64,000 nt of DNA, taken from a virus. Positions 17,364 through 24,844 of the stretch are shown piece after piece. Location: the IMG/VR virus record IMGVR_UViG_3300012000_002412, positions 101,276 to 165,275 of that record; one strand, 5' to 3'. Each line of letters begins with the position of its first letter. Within the stretch, counting starts at the first letter, position 1. Below the pieces are notes generated by a model that was not told where the DNA came from, ran no database searches, and was given only the letters and a program-made list of their open reading frames with translations. A program made the translations under genes and the position numbers.

Positions 17364-17390
17364 AAAAAAAGGGACTTATTGTCCCTTTTT
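17364..17390 (-). terminator. hairpin with T-run between the DUF2589-like genes
   Basis: GGGAC, a TTATT loop and GTCCC, flanked by A7 and T5. On the minus strand it follows the gene at 17414-18025 and ends at the ATG of the next one (17363), so it sits inside that gene's 5' leader. It may terminate or attenuate readthrough, or act as a leader structure. Confidence 0.6.
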
Positions 17391-17413
17391 ATATCTAAAA
17401 AAAGTAGATTTGT

Positions 17414-18025
17414 TTATTCATTTTTGTTATCACCGGTCGCAACGACTGAAGGTTCCATCATCATTTGAAGCATATCTGATAATTTTAACATACCCTCAGT
17501 TGGTGGTAATTGTTCAGCATGAACCTTTACATTATACTTAGCAGAGTTATCTGTGCTCCTTGTATTTTCTTTATGAGTTGCAATTTTACCACTCATTGAC
17601 ACTTTATACTTCATGCCCCAAAAACCACCTGAGACCTCAGCACTTGCTTCGGCTGAAGTATCTGTTGAATCTTTAGAAATATCTGTTTGTTTTACTTCCA
17701 TAGAGAATTCGATATCAGCACTTGTAATTGAAAGAGCCGGTAGTGGAACTAGTGGTAGAAGTGGAACTTTAGAATTAATTTCTTGCAATTCTTGCTTTCC
17801 TGTGTCTGGGTTAGTTACATATCTGTTAAGAGTTACATCTAAACTAGTTGCTTGCTTTGGTGAATTTTCATCTCCGCCTTTTGGAGTGGTAAACGCTACT
17901 TGGGATATGTATTTCCAAGTAACATCATTTAGTTGTGCTTGGCCTTTTGCCATGCCTACTAATGGTTGAACAATTAGGTCTTCGATTGGTAATCCAGCGA
18001 ATTGTTGTGCGATATTATCTGCCAT
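17414..18025 (-). CDS. DUF2589 domain protein, 203 aa
   Basis: The start, MADNIAQQFAGLPIEDLIVQ followed by PLVGMAKGQAQLNDVTW, is the hallmark of DUF2589 proteins. The middle has a Pro/Leu-rich VPLLPLVPLPALSITSADIE stretch and a beta-strand region ending YNVKVHAEQLPPTEGMLKLSDML. Length is typical. The family is known from bacteria and some phages, but its function is not established. It has a late-type box at 18041-18052 and is followed by a likely relative. Confidence 0.8.
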   Translation of the reverse strand: MADNIAQQFAGLPIEDLIVQPLVGMAKGQAQLNDVTWKYISQVAFTTPKGGDENSPKQATSLDVTLNRYVTNPDTGKQELQEINSKVPLLPLVPLPALSITSADIEFSMEVKQTDISKDSTDTSAEASAEVSGGFWGMKYKVSMSGKIATHKENTRSTDNSAKYNVKVHAEQLPPTEGMLKLSDMLQMMMEPSVVATGDNKNE

Positions 18026-18040
18026 ATTTTTATTTTTATT

Positions 18041-18052
18041 TTTATATATTAT
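18041..18052 (-). promoter_or_regulatory. late-type promoter box
   Basis: ATAATATATAAA on the minus strand, 15 bases before the ATG at 18025. Confidence 0.45.
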
Positions 18053-18058
18053 AAAAAA

Positions 18059-18262
18059 TTATCTAAATTTTGCAATTTTTGACATTTTTTTCTTAATTTC
18101 TTCCATTTTTCTAAGTGTTTCCAATGATTCTTGCTTCATTTCATCTGTCATTTTAAAATTAAAAATTAATCCACAACCTGGACATACCGATTCGGGTTGG
18201 CTAAGGATAAACTTTAAATCCATTGCAAGTTTTGTTCTACAGACCGGGCATCCAAACATCAA
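18059..18262 (-). CDS. small zinc-ribbon protein, 67 aa
   Basis: Two CxxC knuckles, GCPVC (Cys5, Cys8) and VCPGC (Cys27, Cys30), make a treble-clef or zinc-ribbon unit, followed by a charged helix (ESLETLRKMEEIKKKMSKI). Its ATG overlaps the stop of the membrane-protein gene upstream by 4 bases. It may be a regulatory or assembly factor; no family can be named. Confidence 0.7.
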   Translation of the reverse strand: MMFGCPVCRTKLAMDLKFILSQPESVCPGCGLIFNFKMTDEMKQESLETLRKMEEIKKKMSKIAKFR

Positions 18263-18465
18263 CTCTCTTTATTTCTTGAACCGAAATAAGTTCCAACTAT
18301 GCCTATTAGCCCGGTGATGACTACTTGCAGAAGGTCTGTAATTTTTTCATCTACTGACCGGCCTTCTCTTAAAGCTACGGTAAAGTCACCTACAACTATA
18401 AATCCTAAAATCGACATTACACCGATAATCATAATATAAACGACTTTGTCTTTGAATTGACTCAT
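18259..18465 (-). CDS. small two-helix membrane protein, holin candidate, 68 aa
   Basis: Two hydrophobic stretches are visible: residues 9-26 (VYIMIIGVMSILGFIVVG) and 45-61 (LLQVVITGLIGIVGTYFG), separated by a charged loop, with a short charged tail (SRNKES). This size and topology fit a class II holin, but also many other small phage membrane proteins. It is translationally coupled to the zinc-ribbon gene and is about 5 kb from the endolysin. A late-type box precedes it. Confidence 0.6.
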   Translation of the reverse strand: MSQFKDKVVYIMIIGVMSILGFIVVGDFTVALREGRSVDEKITDLLQVVITGLIGIVGTYFGSRNKES

Positions 18466-18493
18466 TGTTTAAAATAAATTTTTTTGACTCATT

Positions 18494-18507
18494 GGTTATA
18501 TATAATA
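18494..18507 (-). promoter_or_regulatory. late-type promoter box
   Basis: TTATTATATATAAC on the minus strand, 28 bases before the ATG at 18465. Between them lies a short duplicate of the gene's own start, ATGAGTCAA, opening a 7-codon frame. Confidence 0.4.
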
Positions 18508-18554
18508 AAATTAAATTAACTTATGGGTTTATATTCCAACAAAGAACCAATTGG

Positions 18555-19112
18555 TTATGATTGGTGTCTCTCAACTTGAAGCGTATTTAACTCCAAAAGA
18601 TTATTTCTACCAAATATTTTAACTTCAACTTTAATCTTCTGGTCTTTACAACTTTCAACAGTTCCAATGAAACCTGAAAATGGACCATCTAAAATTTTTA
18701 TTTCTTCACCGATTGTAAAACTATCAAAATTTTGAATACTTTCTTCTTTTTCTTTTTGAATACCAAGCATTCTATTTACTTCAGACTCTGATAATGATTG
18801 AATTTGTTTTTCTCGGTTAGTCAAAAACCCGGTAGCTCCATTTACTTCTTTAAGATAAAACTTTAATTCACCGACAGCATTTGTTTCAACAAAGATGTAT
18901 CCAGGAAACATCACTTTTTCTTTTTGAACTTTTTTGCCATTTTTTACATGGAAAGACCTTTCGGTTGGAATTACAACTCTACCTATTTTGCCCATAAGGT
19001 CACCTTTTTCTCCTTCTTTGATTATTCTTTCTGAAACAGATTTTTCCCTGTTAGATTGTGCTCTAACAATATACCATTTCATTTGAGATACATTTTCAGT
19101 GGTTGTGTTCAT
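18555..19112 (-). CDS. nusG: NusG/RfaH-family transcription elongation factor
   Basis: The N-terminal NGN domain starts at KWYIVRAQSNREKSVSERI (about residue 12) and contains GRVVIPTE, KEKVMFPGYIFVE and VNGATGFL. The KOW domain is at the end (FTIGEEIKILDGPFSGFIGT). NusG binds the RNA polymerase clamp and reduces pausing, so a phage copy could act as an antiterminator on phage transcripts. The 185-aa length and sequence are close to Bacteroidetes NusG, which suggests capture from a host. It is followed by minus-strand replication genes only upstream of it (19126-26590). Confidence 0.92.
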   Translation of the reverse strand: MNTTTENVSQMKWYIVRAQSNREKSVSERIIKEGEKGDLMGKIGRVVIPTERSFHVKNGKKVQKEKVMFPGYIFVETNAVGELKFYLKEVNGATGFLTNREKQIQSLSESEVNRMLGIQKEKEESIQNFDSFTIGEEIKILDGPFSGFIGTVESCKDQKIKVEVKIFGRNNLLELNTLQVERHQS

Positions 19113-19114
19113 AG

Positions 19115-19128
19115 TTATATTTATTTTA
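19115..19128 (-). promoter_or_regulatory. possible late-type promoter box of nusG
   Basis: TAAAATAAATATAA on the minus strand, 2 bases before the ATG at 19112. It overlaps the last codons of the upstream gene. Confidence 0.35.
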
Positions 19129-19524
19129 TTGTTTTTCTAGTTTTTTATAATATTTAAGTCCGTCGTTTATAAAATCTGGGTGATTTTGTATCAAATAATC
19201 CAGGTCTGAATCTTTTATTTGTAGATGTGTTAATAACAACATATAATCCTGTTCGGAAATATGTTGTGACACTTTTTCTGATTTTGACCAAATCCAAGAA
19301 GGATAAGGTGATTTTTTCAAAAATTGAAACCAAAGATCAAGTCCTACAGCTTTATTTATATTTTTATGATTCAAAAGTTGTGCCTTTTCTGCAAATCTTT
19401 TTGACAGCAATCTATTGATAATAAAAAAAAATTCTTCTTTCTGCTCATTAGATACCCACTTCCAATTTTGTCTATCTTTGAACATGGCATTTGTAATGGC
19501 CAACAAATTATTTTCAATCGTCAT
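19126..19524 (-). CDS. possible clamp-loader small subunit (T4 gp62-like), 132 aa
   Basis: The sequence FFFIINRLLSKRFAEKAQLLN resembles the (F)IVNRxLS...N pattern of phage clamp-loader small subunits, and the following ..LDLWFQFLKK..W.WSKSEK is basic and aromatic. It is shorter than T4 gp62 (187 aa). The ATG overlaps the stop of the RNase H-like gene by 4 bases, so it sits in a replication operon. No clamp or large subunit is in the window. The call is tentative; the gene itself is secure. Confidence 0.5.
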   Translation of the reverse strand: MTIENNLLAITNAMFKDRQNWKWVSNEQKEEFFFIINRLLSKRFAEKAQLLNHKNINKAVGLDLWFQFLKKSPYPSWIWSKSEKVSQHISEQDYMLLLTHLQIKDSDLDYLIQNHPDFINDGLKYYKKLEKQ

Positions 19525-20492
19525 TTATTTTTGAATTTAGATTCCATTTTTTCTATAATCTCTACCGGTAGATTATCCAATCTAAGGTCAATTAGTTTTA
19601 CATTACTTATAATGTTTTCGACGATTTTTTCAATTTGAGTTTTTGATATGTTTTTCTTTTCACAAATTAAATCCGCGATATTTTCATATAAATCTGGGTC
19701 GAGTAGATTTACTTCACCAAACTCAGTCAAATAATTTTGATAAATTGACTTAGCTCCCTTAGAACCTATCCCTCTTTTTTTGCCATTTTTCACTTGCGAC
19801 CAAACCGATGAAATGTTATCTGATTGGTCACCAGAAATAATTTTAACAACTAACGATTCTATCGGATCGATTTCGATAATCTCATACTTGTCTAAAAATC
19901 TATCAAGCAGTGTAAGAAAGTCACTGTTATCGTTGAGTGTAAAAATATCATCATTTGGTAAATTTTTAACATTTGAAATAAAAATTTGATAATTTTTTGG
20001 CATAAAAAGTTTTTCTTTATTATGCATTTCATTGGTCATTATATTAATCCAAAGTGGGTCTAAGCTCCAGTTAACAATTTGCTTAATATCGTGGTCATTT
20101 GAAACAATTATGGTGCAGCGGCCTTCTTGATTTGATTTATGTGATAAGAATGAAATCCAATCATCTCCTTCAACATGTGGTGCTTCAAATATAGTCACCG
20201 GTCCCTTAATCGATTGTTTGAATTCATCATAAGAGCTATAAACAAATCCCCAATCAATATCAGAGTCCTTTTTTCGATTAGACTTATAAGCTTTAGTCAA
20301 TTTTTTTCTCCAAGATTTTTCTTTCGAATCAGACACCAAATAAATATTCGAAAATGGATACCATTTTCTGTAATTTGATATGGTATATTCTAAAGATTTA
20401 ATAAGAGATCCATAGAGTATATTGTTTTTGTGAAGTGTGAAAACCAAACGGCTAAGTATGTAATTTCCATCTATGATTAAGTCGCAAATCAT
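19521..20492 (-). CDS. rnh: T4 RNase H-like 5'-3' nuclease (FEN family)
   Basis: A 323-aa structure-specific 5' nuclease that removes RNA primers and adjoining DNA from lagging-strand fragments. Acidic metal-binding motifs in order are LIIDGNYILSRL (Asp8), the basic helical arch SWRKKLTKAYKSNRKKD, EGDDWISFL, VSNDHDIKQIV and ISGDQSDNI. A helix-hairpin-helix-like GIGSKGAKSIYQNY follows. Length is close to T4 RNase H (305 aa). It overlaps the next gene by 4 bases. Confidence 0.9.
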   Translation of the reverse strand: MICDLIIDGNYILSRLVFTLHKNNILYGSLIKSLEYTISNYRKWYPFSNIYLVSDSKEKSWRKKLTKAYKSNRKKDSDIDWGFVYSSYDEFKQSIKGPVTIFEAPHVEGDDWISFLSHKSNQEGRCTIIVSNDHDIKQIVNWSLDPLWINIMTNEMHNKEKLFMPKNYQIFISNVKNLPNDDIFTLNDNSDFLTLLDRFLDKYEIIEIDPIESLVVKIISGDQSDNISSVWSQVKNGKKRGIGSKGAKSIYQNYLTEFGEVNLLDPDLYENIADLICEKKNISKTQIEKIVENIISNVKLIDLRLDNLPVEIIEKMESKFKNK

Positions 20493-20533
20493 AAGAATTA
20501 ATTATTTTTAATATTATATTAACAATTAGTTAC

Positions 20534-20824
20534 TTAGTTTATTACCTGGTTTATTTTATCATCTCTTTCTAACTCTTTGAACTTTTTTACAAGAAAATCG
20601 TCTAATTCTTGTGGAAAATTATAATTATTTTTTTTCAACTGGTCGTAGTAAGGTTTTCCAAGTACATTAATAGTTGAAATTAATTGTATAAGTATTGAAT
20701 CTTCGAAACTTGCATTCAAATCTACGTTCTCACCTAAGACGTGGTAAGTTTTTTTGCCACTATGTCCGTATTGAATATTGGTTCCATAAGTTGCCGTGCT
20801 GGTTGTTGTGTATTTATTTATCAT
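20534..20824 (-). CDS. hypothetical protein, 96 aa
   Basis: A small protein with a polar N-terminus (NKYTTTSTATYGTNIQYG) and a helical C-terminal half (LDDFLVKKFKELERDDKI). It overlaps the end of the methyltransferase gene by 11 bases. No family recognised. Confidence 0.6.
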   Translation of the reverse strand: MINKYTTTSTATYGTNIQYGHSGKKTYHVLGENVDLNASFEDSILIQLISTINVLGKPYYDQLKKNNYNFPQELDDFLVKKFKELERDDKINQVIN

Positions 20825-21611
20825 TTAGTATGGTATTTATAGATTTGTTTAATTCACCTTTTGATATAGATCTTGGTCCAATGGCTAAATCAGACCACTT
20901 TTGTTGATGTAAAGAGTCCATCACCGTTCTAATTTTAGATTTATCATCAAAGATCAAAAAGTAGTGAGATTGTTCTGATTTATTTAAGTCTGTAAATGCC
21001 CTACCGGCATAAACACCGACTCTTCTTACTGCTAAGTCAGCAATTGTTTTATCTTTTGTATATCTAAATCCAATATTAGAATCTTCTAAAATCTTATCTC
21101 TTTTTTTGTGGGATTTCTTCCAGATTTGAAAAACACATTTAACCTGGTATGAAGCCCCATCTAATAAATACGAATCTTCAGGTAATACTTCTTCATACTC
21201 TAAATGAAAATATTCTGGAATTTTATTTTTCTGACTTGGTTTTGCAAAACTTATCGGTAAGATAAAAGCAATGGTATCTGAAAATAGACTAGCCCTTTTA
21301 ATGAAATTCATAGCAACTGACCCCTGTTTCCCAAAAGGTGGATTTGATAACACTAAAACTTTACTGGGGTCTTGTAGAATCATTTTATAATCCCATTGTA
21401 AAAAATCTGCTGTAATAACACCATCTATGTGTGGTAAGATATCAATTGCAATTTTATTGTGGTGTGGTATATTTTTGTAAAAAGCACCCGCTCCACAACA
21501 CGGATCAATGACTAAATCATATTTACTAAAATCAAACTTAGCCACTAAATCTTCGACTAATTGTTGCTTGGTGTAGAATTTATCTAAGTCGGATTTTAGA
21601 ATTCTCTTCAT
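20814..21611 (-). CDS. putative N6-adenine DNA methyltransferase, 265 aa
   Basis: Motif I is DPCCGAGAFYKNI (residues 37-49) and motif IV is LSNPPFGKQG, an NPPF type found in N6-adenine methyltransferases. The start KRILKSDLDKFYTKQQLVED, with its FYT segment, is like motif X of the same class. The remainder (IAFILPISFAKPSQ) supports an amino-methyltransferase. It likely modifies phage DNA to evade restriction; the site is unknown. No restriction partner gene is present. Confidence 0.8.
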   Translation of the reverse strand: MKRILKSDLDKFYTKQQLVEDLVAKFDFSKYDLVIDPCCGAGAFYKNIPHHNKIAIDILPHIDGVITADFLQWDYKMILQDPSKVLVLSNPPFGKQGSVAMNFIKRASLFSDTIAFILPISFAKPSQKNKIPEYFHLEYEEVLPEDSYLLDGASYQVKCVFQIWKKSHKKRDKILEDSNIGFRYTKDKTIADLAVRRVGVYAGRAFTDLNKSEQSHYFLIFDDKSKIRTVMDSLHQQKWSDLAIGPRSISKGELNKSINTILNDK

Positions 21612-21641
21612 AGACTTTTTAGATACAATTTAACAAAAAGT

Positions 21642-22739
21642 TTATCCGATTCTGATGTGGGGTAATTTAAGAACCAAGTTAGTAAAGTTAGTAAATGACA
21701 TAGCGCACTGTATTCTAAGTTGACCTTTGCTGTCTCTTTTAAATCTTAATTTAATTGGAGTATCACTGCATATTCCTTTATAGATTGAAGTGTAGTATTG
21801 CCAATTTTTTTCAGATTCTTCGGTTCTTTCACCTACTAATTTGTGTTGATCTAAATCATTATACATCATTGTGATATCCTCTAATTTAGTCTGTAAGTTA
21901 GGAAGAAATGTTTTCCAAATCGATACCGGCATACAGATTATATACTCTACTAAAACTTTTTTATCTGCTGACCCGTCATGAAATCCAATTGCTATCATAA
22001 AATTTTGTTCATTTGAATGTAAAATTTTAATCTTTTTTCCATCTTTTTCTAAACCTGAAATTCTTTTGAAGTCTCCAAATTCGATATCGGTCCTGTTTGC
22101 CATGCATTTAATGCTCCAGTTATGGTGGTCTTTAAACCCTTGTGGAACTAATTCCCAGTTACATTCTTTGAACCCCGATATCTCATCAATTTTAACAAGG
22201 TCTAAATAGGTTGACCCATTGAAAAATTCTACCGACTTTTGTTGCTCGATTCTTCTGGTTAGATAGGATTTATCAAGACCACCTTCGGCGTCCCACTTAT
22301 CTGTTTTTTTCAATTTAGCCAAACCGTTAAGATTTTTTACTTCTCCTTCATAGATAAAACCGTGTATTTGTCTTGCCCTATTTTGTAAATTCGAATTCTT
22401 TTTGAAAATATAAAGAAATACCTCCTGTTCATTGATTATTAGTTTTGAATCTTCTGGTAAATACCCGTCATATTTTTTTGTCGATGTGTTAAAATAATTA
22501 ACATTTGAAATATCTCTTGAAGTGGTTTGTATTAAATACTTAACATCTGTGGTTTTTGTAATCGGAGATTTAGAAACCAATACACAATGTGCAAACTGGT
22601 CACAATCATACTCAGACATCCATTTTTTGACAAGTTTAAGTGGATATATCTTGGATTCAATAAGAGATGATATTCTAAACTTTCTGTTAAAAAGATAAAG
22701 TTTATTTTCGTTTATAAAATTTGACCATTTTTTAATCAT
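21642..22739 (-). CDS. targeting-peptide cargo protein, 365 aa
   Basis: It begins MIKKWSNFINE, a variant of the peptide (W-x-x-F-I-x-E). A second, similar stretch follows at once (LYLFNRKFRISSLIESK). The body has YLIQTTSRDISNVNYF, KWDAEGGLDKSYLTR and CMPVSIWKTFLPNLQ. The EGGL-x-x-S-Y piece is shared with the cargo protein at 4617. No enzyme family recognised. It has a late-type box just upstream, although it sits among replication genes. Confidence 0.7.
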   Translation of the reverse strand: MIKKWSNFINENKLYLFNRKFRISSLIESKIYPLKLVKKWMSEYDCDQFAHCVLVSKSPITKTTDVKYLIQTTSRDISNVNYFNTSTKKYDGYLPEDSKLIINEQEVFLYIFKKNSNLQNRARQIHGFIYEGEVKNLNGLAKLKKTDKWDAEGGLDKSYLTRRIEQQKSVEFFNGSTYLDLVKIDEISGFKECNWELVPQGFKDHHNWSIKCMANRTDIEFGDFKRISGLEKDGKKIKILHSNEQNFMIAIGFHDGSADKKVLVEYIICMPVSIWKTFLPNLQTKLEDITMMYNDLDQHKLVGERTEESEKNWQYYTSIYKGICSDTPIKLRFKRDSKGQLRIQCAMSFTNFTNLVLKLPHIRIG

Positions 22740-22742
22740 TAG

Positions 22743-22753
22743 TTATATATTAA
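22743..22753 (-). promoter_or_regulatory. late-type promoter box
   Basis: TTAATATATAA on the minus strand, 3 bases before the ATG at 22739. Confidence 0.5.
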
Positions 22754-22762
22754 TTTTTTTTT

Positions 22763-23485
22763 CTATTTCAATAGTTCTACTTTTCTTAAATCTGAGTTTT
22801 TTCCAAACCAAATTTCAAGTGATAGCTTCGTAGCCTCGTCTTTTGTAATTAAGGTCATTTTTGGGTTATTAATAATATCTTGATACTCGTCATCGACAAG
22901 TGCCGCTAAACCTTTTTTATACTTTATTTCCCACTGTTTGACATCATTTGTTTTTTCCCATTCATTATACTCTGCTTGGGTATAAAAAAGTAATTTCTTT
23001 TTGGTTTTTGATTTTGGTATAGCAACTACAATTGGAGTTTCTACTTTCCAAATCATTTTTCTATCAAACATATCCGGCCAATATTTGTAAAAAAAGTTAA
23101 TGAGCAGACCAGCAATCGAGTTACCGTCTGCGTCAGCGTCAACGTAAAAAAGAATTCTACCGTATCTAAGGTCTTTGAGAGTAATTTCTTGGCCCAGTTT
23201 TAATCCAATCGATGCCATTAAATTAACCACTTCGTCATTTCCGACCAGTTTTTGATTGGTCATCTCTGAAACATTCACGAATTTTCCTTTAAGTGCAAAA
23301 GCACCCATTGTTTCTGGTGTTCTGTATTTTCTGAAAGCCGAAATTGCCGAATTATGAGATACGAGACCATTGCTTAACAGAAAAGATTGATCAACATCAA
23401 CTGATATGTCAACCATGTTCACGTACTCATTTGTGATATCAATTGAATCTATATCTATAAGTTCTAAAAAATTCTCTACTATCAT
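22763..23485 (-). CDS. 39: topoisomerase II large subunit, C-terminal part, preceded by a C-intein
   Basis: Residues 1-45 are a C-terminal split-intein half: the block F-like YVNMVDISVDVDQSFLLSNG and block G LVSHN, then Ser46 as the +1 extein residue. Residues 46-240 continue gp39/GyrB immediately after its EGD motif: SAISAFRKYR, then the Toprim metal site YVDADADGNSIAGLLINFF. After trans-splicing with the product of 24845-26590 the joined extein would be about 614 aa. The start overlaps the stop of the homing endonuclease gene by 4 bases. The sequence ends in YKYWPDMF...RKVELLK, with the usual gp39 Toprim surroundings. Confidence 0.92.
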   Translation of the reverse strand: MIVENFLELIDIDSIDITNEYVNMVDISVDVDQSFLLSNGLVSHNSAISAFRKYRTPETMGAFALKGKFVNVSEMTNQKLVGNDEVVNLMASIGLKLGQEITLKDLRYGRILFYVDADADGNSIAGLLINFFYKYWPDMFDRKMIWKVETPIVVAIPKSKTKKKLLFYTQAEYNEWEKTNDVKQWEIKYKKGLAALVDDEYQDIINNPKMTLITKDEATKLSLEIWFGKNSDLRKVELLK

Positions 23486-24801
23486 TTATCAATATTATTT
23501 TTTATAAATTCCAAACACTTCTCTAATTTATTTTCCTCATCTGACCAAATCTCTAGAACCCTGAATCCATTTGCTTTTGCCGTTTCTATTTTATCTTGTT
23601 GTTTTTTAAACGCTATTTCAGGAGTAATACTTATATCAAATGGATTTGTCCAAGTTGAATTTTCATTTTTTGGATGATACAAAACTCCATTGTATTCAAT
23701 GATGATTTTCTTACTTCTTATTGTAAAATCATAGAAATAAATTTTATCACTATCTTTTATGAAATATTCTTGTTTATTTGGTTTCCCTATACAGATATCA
23801 GAAATATCTATATTTAATTTACTGGTTAAAATATCTATAAGTGGATTAAAAATCTTTAATGACTCTTTGGATGCGACACAAAAAGGAACTGTTACTTTTT
23901 CTAACCATTGGTGATAAATTTTAGTTGCGGTTTCAATATCGCCGTATTTTTTCAATAAATTATCAATTGTAATAGCTCGTGATTTATTTATTTTTTCTTT
24001 TTGTGGATTTGAGTCAAAGGTTTTTCTATACTTATCAACTCTTATTTTATGTTTTTCCAATCCTACTTTTTCACCAAATTTATTAATCAAGTTACTAATT
24101 GAGTTATTTACTTTAGATAATCTATATTCATATTCGGTTATTGCTGATTCTAAATCACCATTATTTTTCTTAATGAAGAAATCCAAAGACATTGAATCTT
24201 TTTTATTTGATACTTCCTGGAATAATTTAATTCCCAAATCTTCTCCATATTTTTGTATATATCCTTCTCTACTATTTGATAAAGAAATTTTAGATATGTG
24301 TTCTAAATATTTTTGTCTACCTAATTCCTCTCCATATTTTTTTATATAGTTATCAACGGATCTAGATTGAAACTCTTTGTAAGAATTTTCAGAATTATGA
24401 TTTTCTTTATAGAATGGACTTCCATTATTATTTTTTAGTAATATTTTTGCCTCTTCCAATGATACTTTATTAACCAATGATATGAATTCAAATGAATTGG
24501 GATTCATTTTTATACCTTGACAATGTTCATTTTCTCCATAGCAATAAATTAGTTTTTTATATGAAAATCCTTTTATTTTAATTTGACTTTTGTTGTTTAT
24601 TTCAACATGTATATTTACAGGTGGGTAACCAGAATTACAAACTCTACACTTTTCTATATCAAAACCCAGATAATCCAAATATTTTCCTATCGGGATTTTG
24701 AGTTTTCTTCTTATTGATACTTTTAGTGATGAATCTATTCTGTCTAATCTTTTACAATTGAAATTGTAAATCCTTCCTTTATATTCATAGTTATATATCA
24801 T
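23482..24801 (-). CDS. Vsr-like homing endonuclease between split-intein halves
   Basis: A free-standing endonuclease gene lying exactly between the two topoisomerase/intein halves. The first 110 residues contain two CxxC pairs (CRVCNSGYPP) and NUMOD-like sequence. Residues 145-310 have repeated KYG-x-x-x-G-x-x-K/L-Y/F units (KYGEELGRQKYLEHI, KYGEDLGIKLFQEV, KFGEKVGLEKHKI, KYGDIETATKIYHQW), probably DNA-binding. Residues 330-439 are a Vsr/PD-(D/E)XK-like nuclease (FTIRSKKIIIEYNGVLYHPK, FRVLEIWSDEE). This matches the endonuclease family reported in fractured genes. It likely drives spread of the split locus into intact topoisomerase alleles. Confidence 0.85.
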   Translation of the reverse strand: MIYNYEYKGRIYNFNCKRLDRIDSSLKVSIRRKLKIPIGKYLDYLGFDIEKCRVCNSGYPPVNIHVEINNKSQIKIKGFSYKKLIYCYGENEHCQGIKMNPNSFEFISLVNKVSLEEAKILLKNNNGSPFYKENHNSENSYKEFQSRSVDNYIKKYGEELGRQKYLEHISKISLSNSREGYIQKYGEDLGIKLFQEVSNKKDSMSLDFFIKKNNGDLESAITEYEYRLSKVNNSISNLINKFGEKVGLEKHKIRVDKYRKTFDSNPQKEKINKSRAITIDNLLKKYGDIETATKIYHQWLEKVTVPFCVASKESLKIFNPLIDILTSKLNIDISDICIGKPNKQEYFIKDSDKIYFYDFTIRSKKIIIEYNGVLYHPKNENSTWTNPFDISITPEIAFKKQQDKIETAKANGFRVLEIWSDEENKLEKCLEFIKNNIDK

Positions 24802-24844
24802 ACTCTATGTATTAGAAGTAAAATATGTAATTTTGAAGGTTATT

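Noticed and set aside
18469-18492. A 7-codon upstream frame MSQKNLF before the small membrane protein
   Set aside because: It repeats the ATGAGTCAA of the real start and may be a leader, but it is too short to call a gene.
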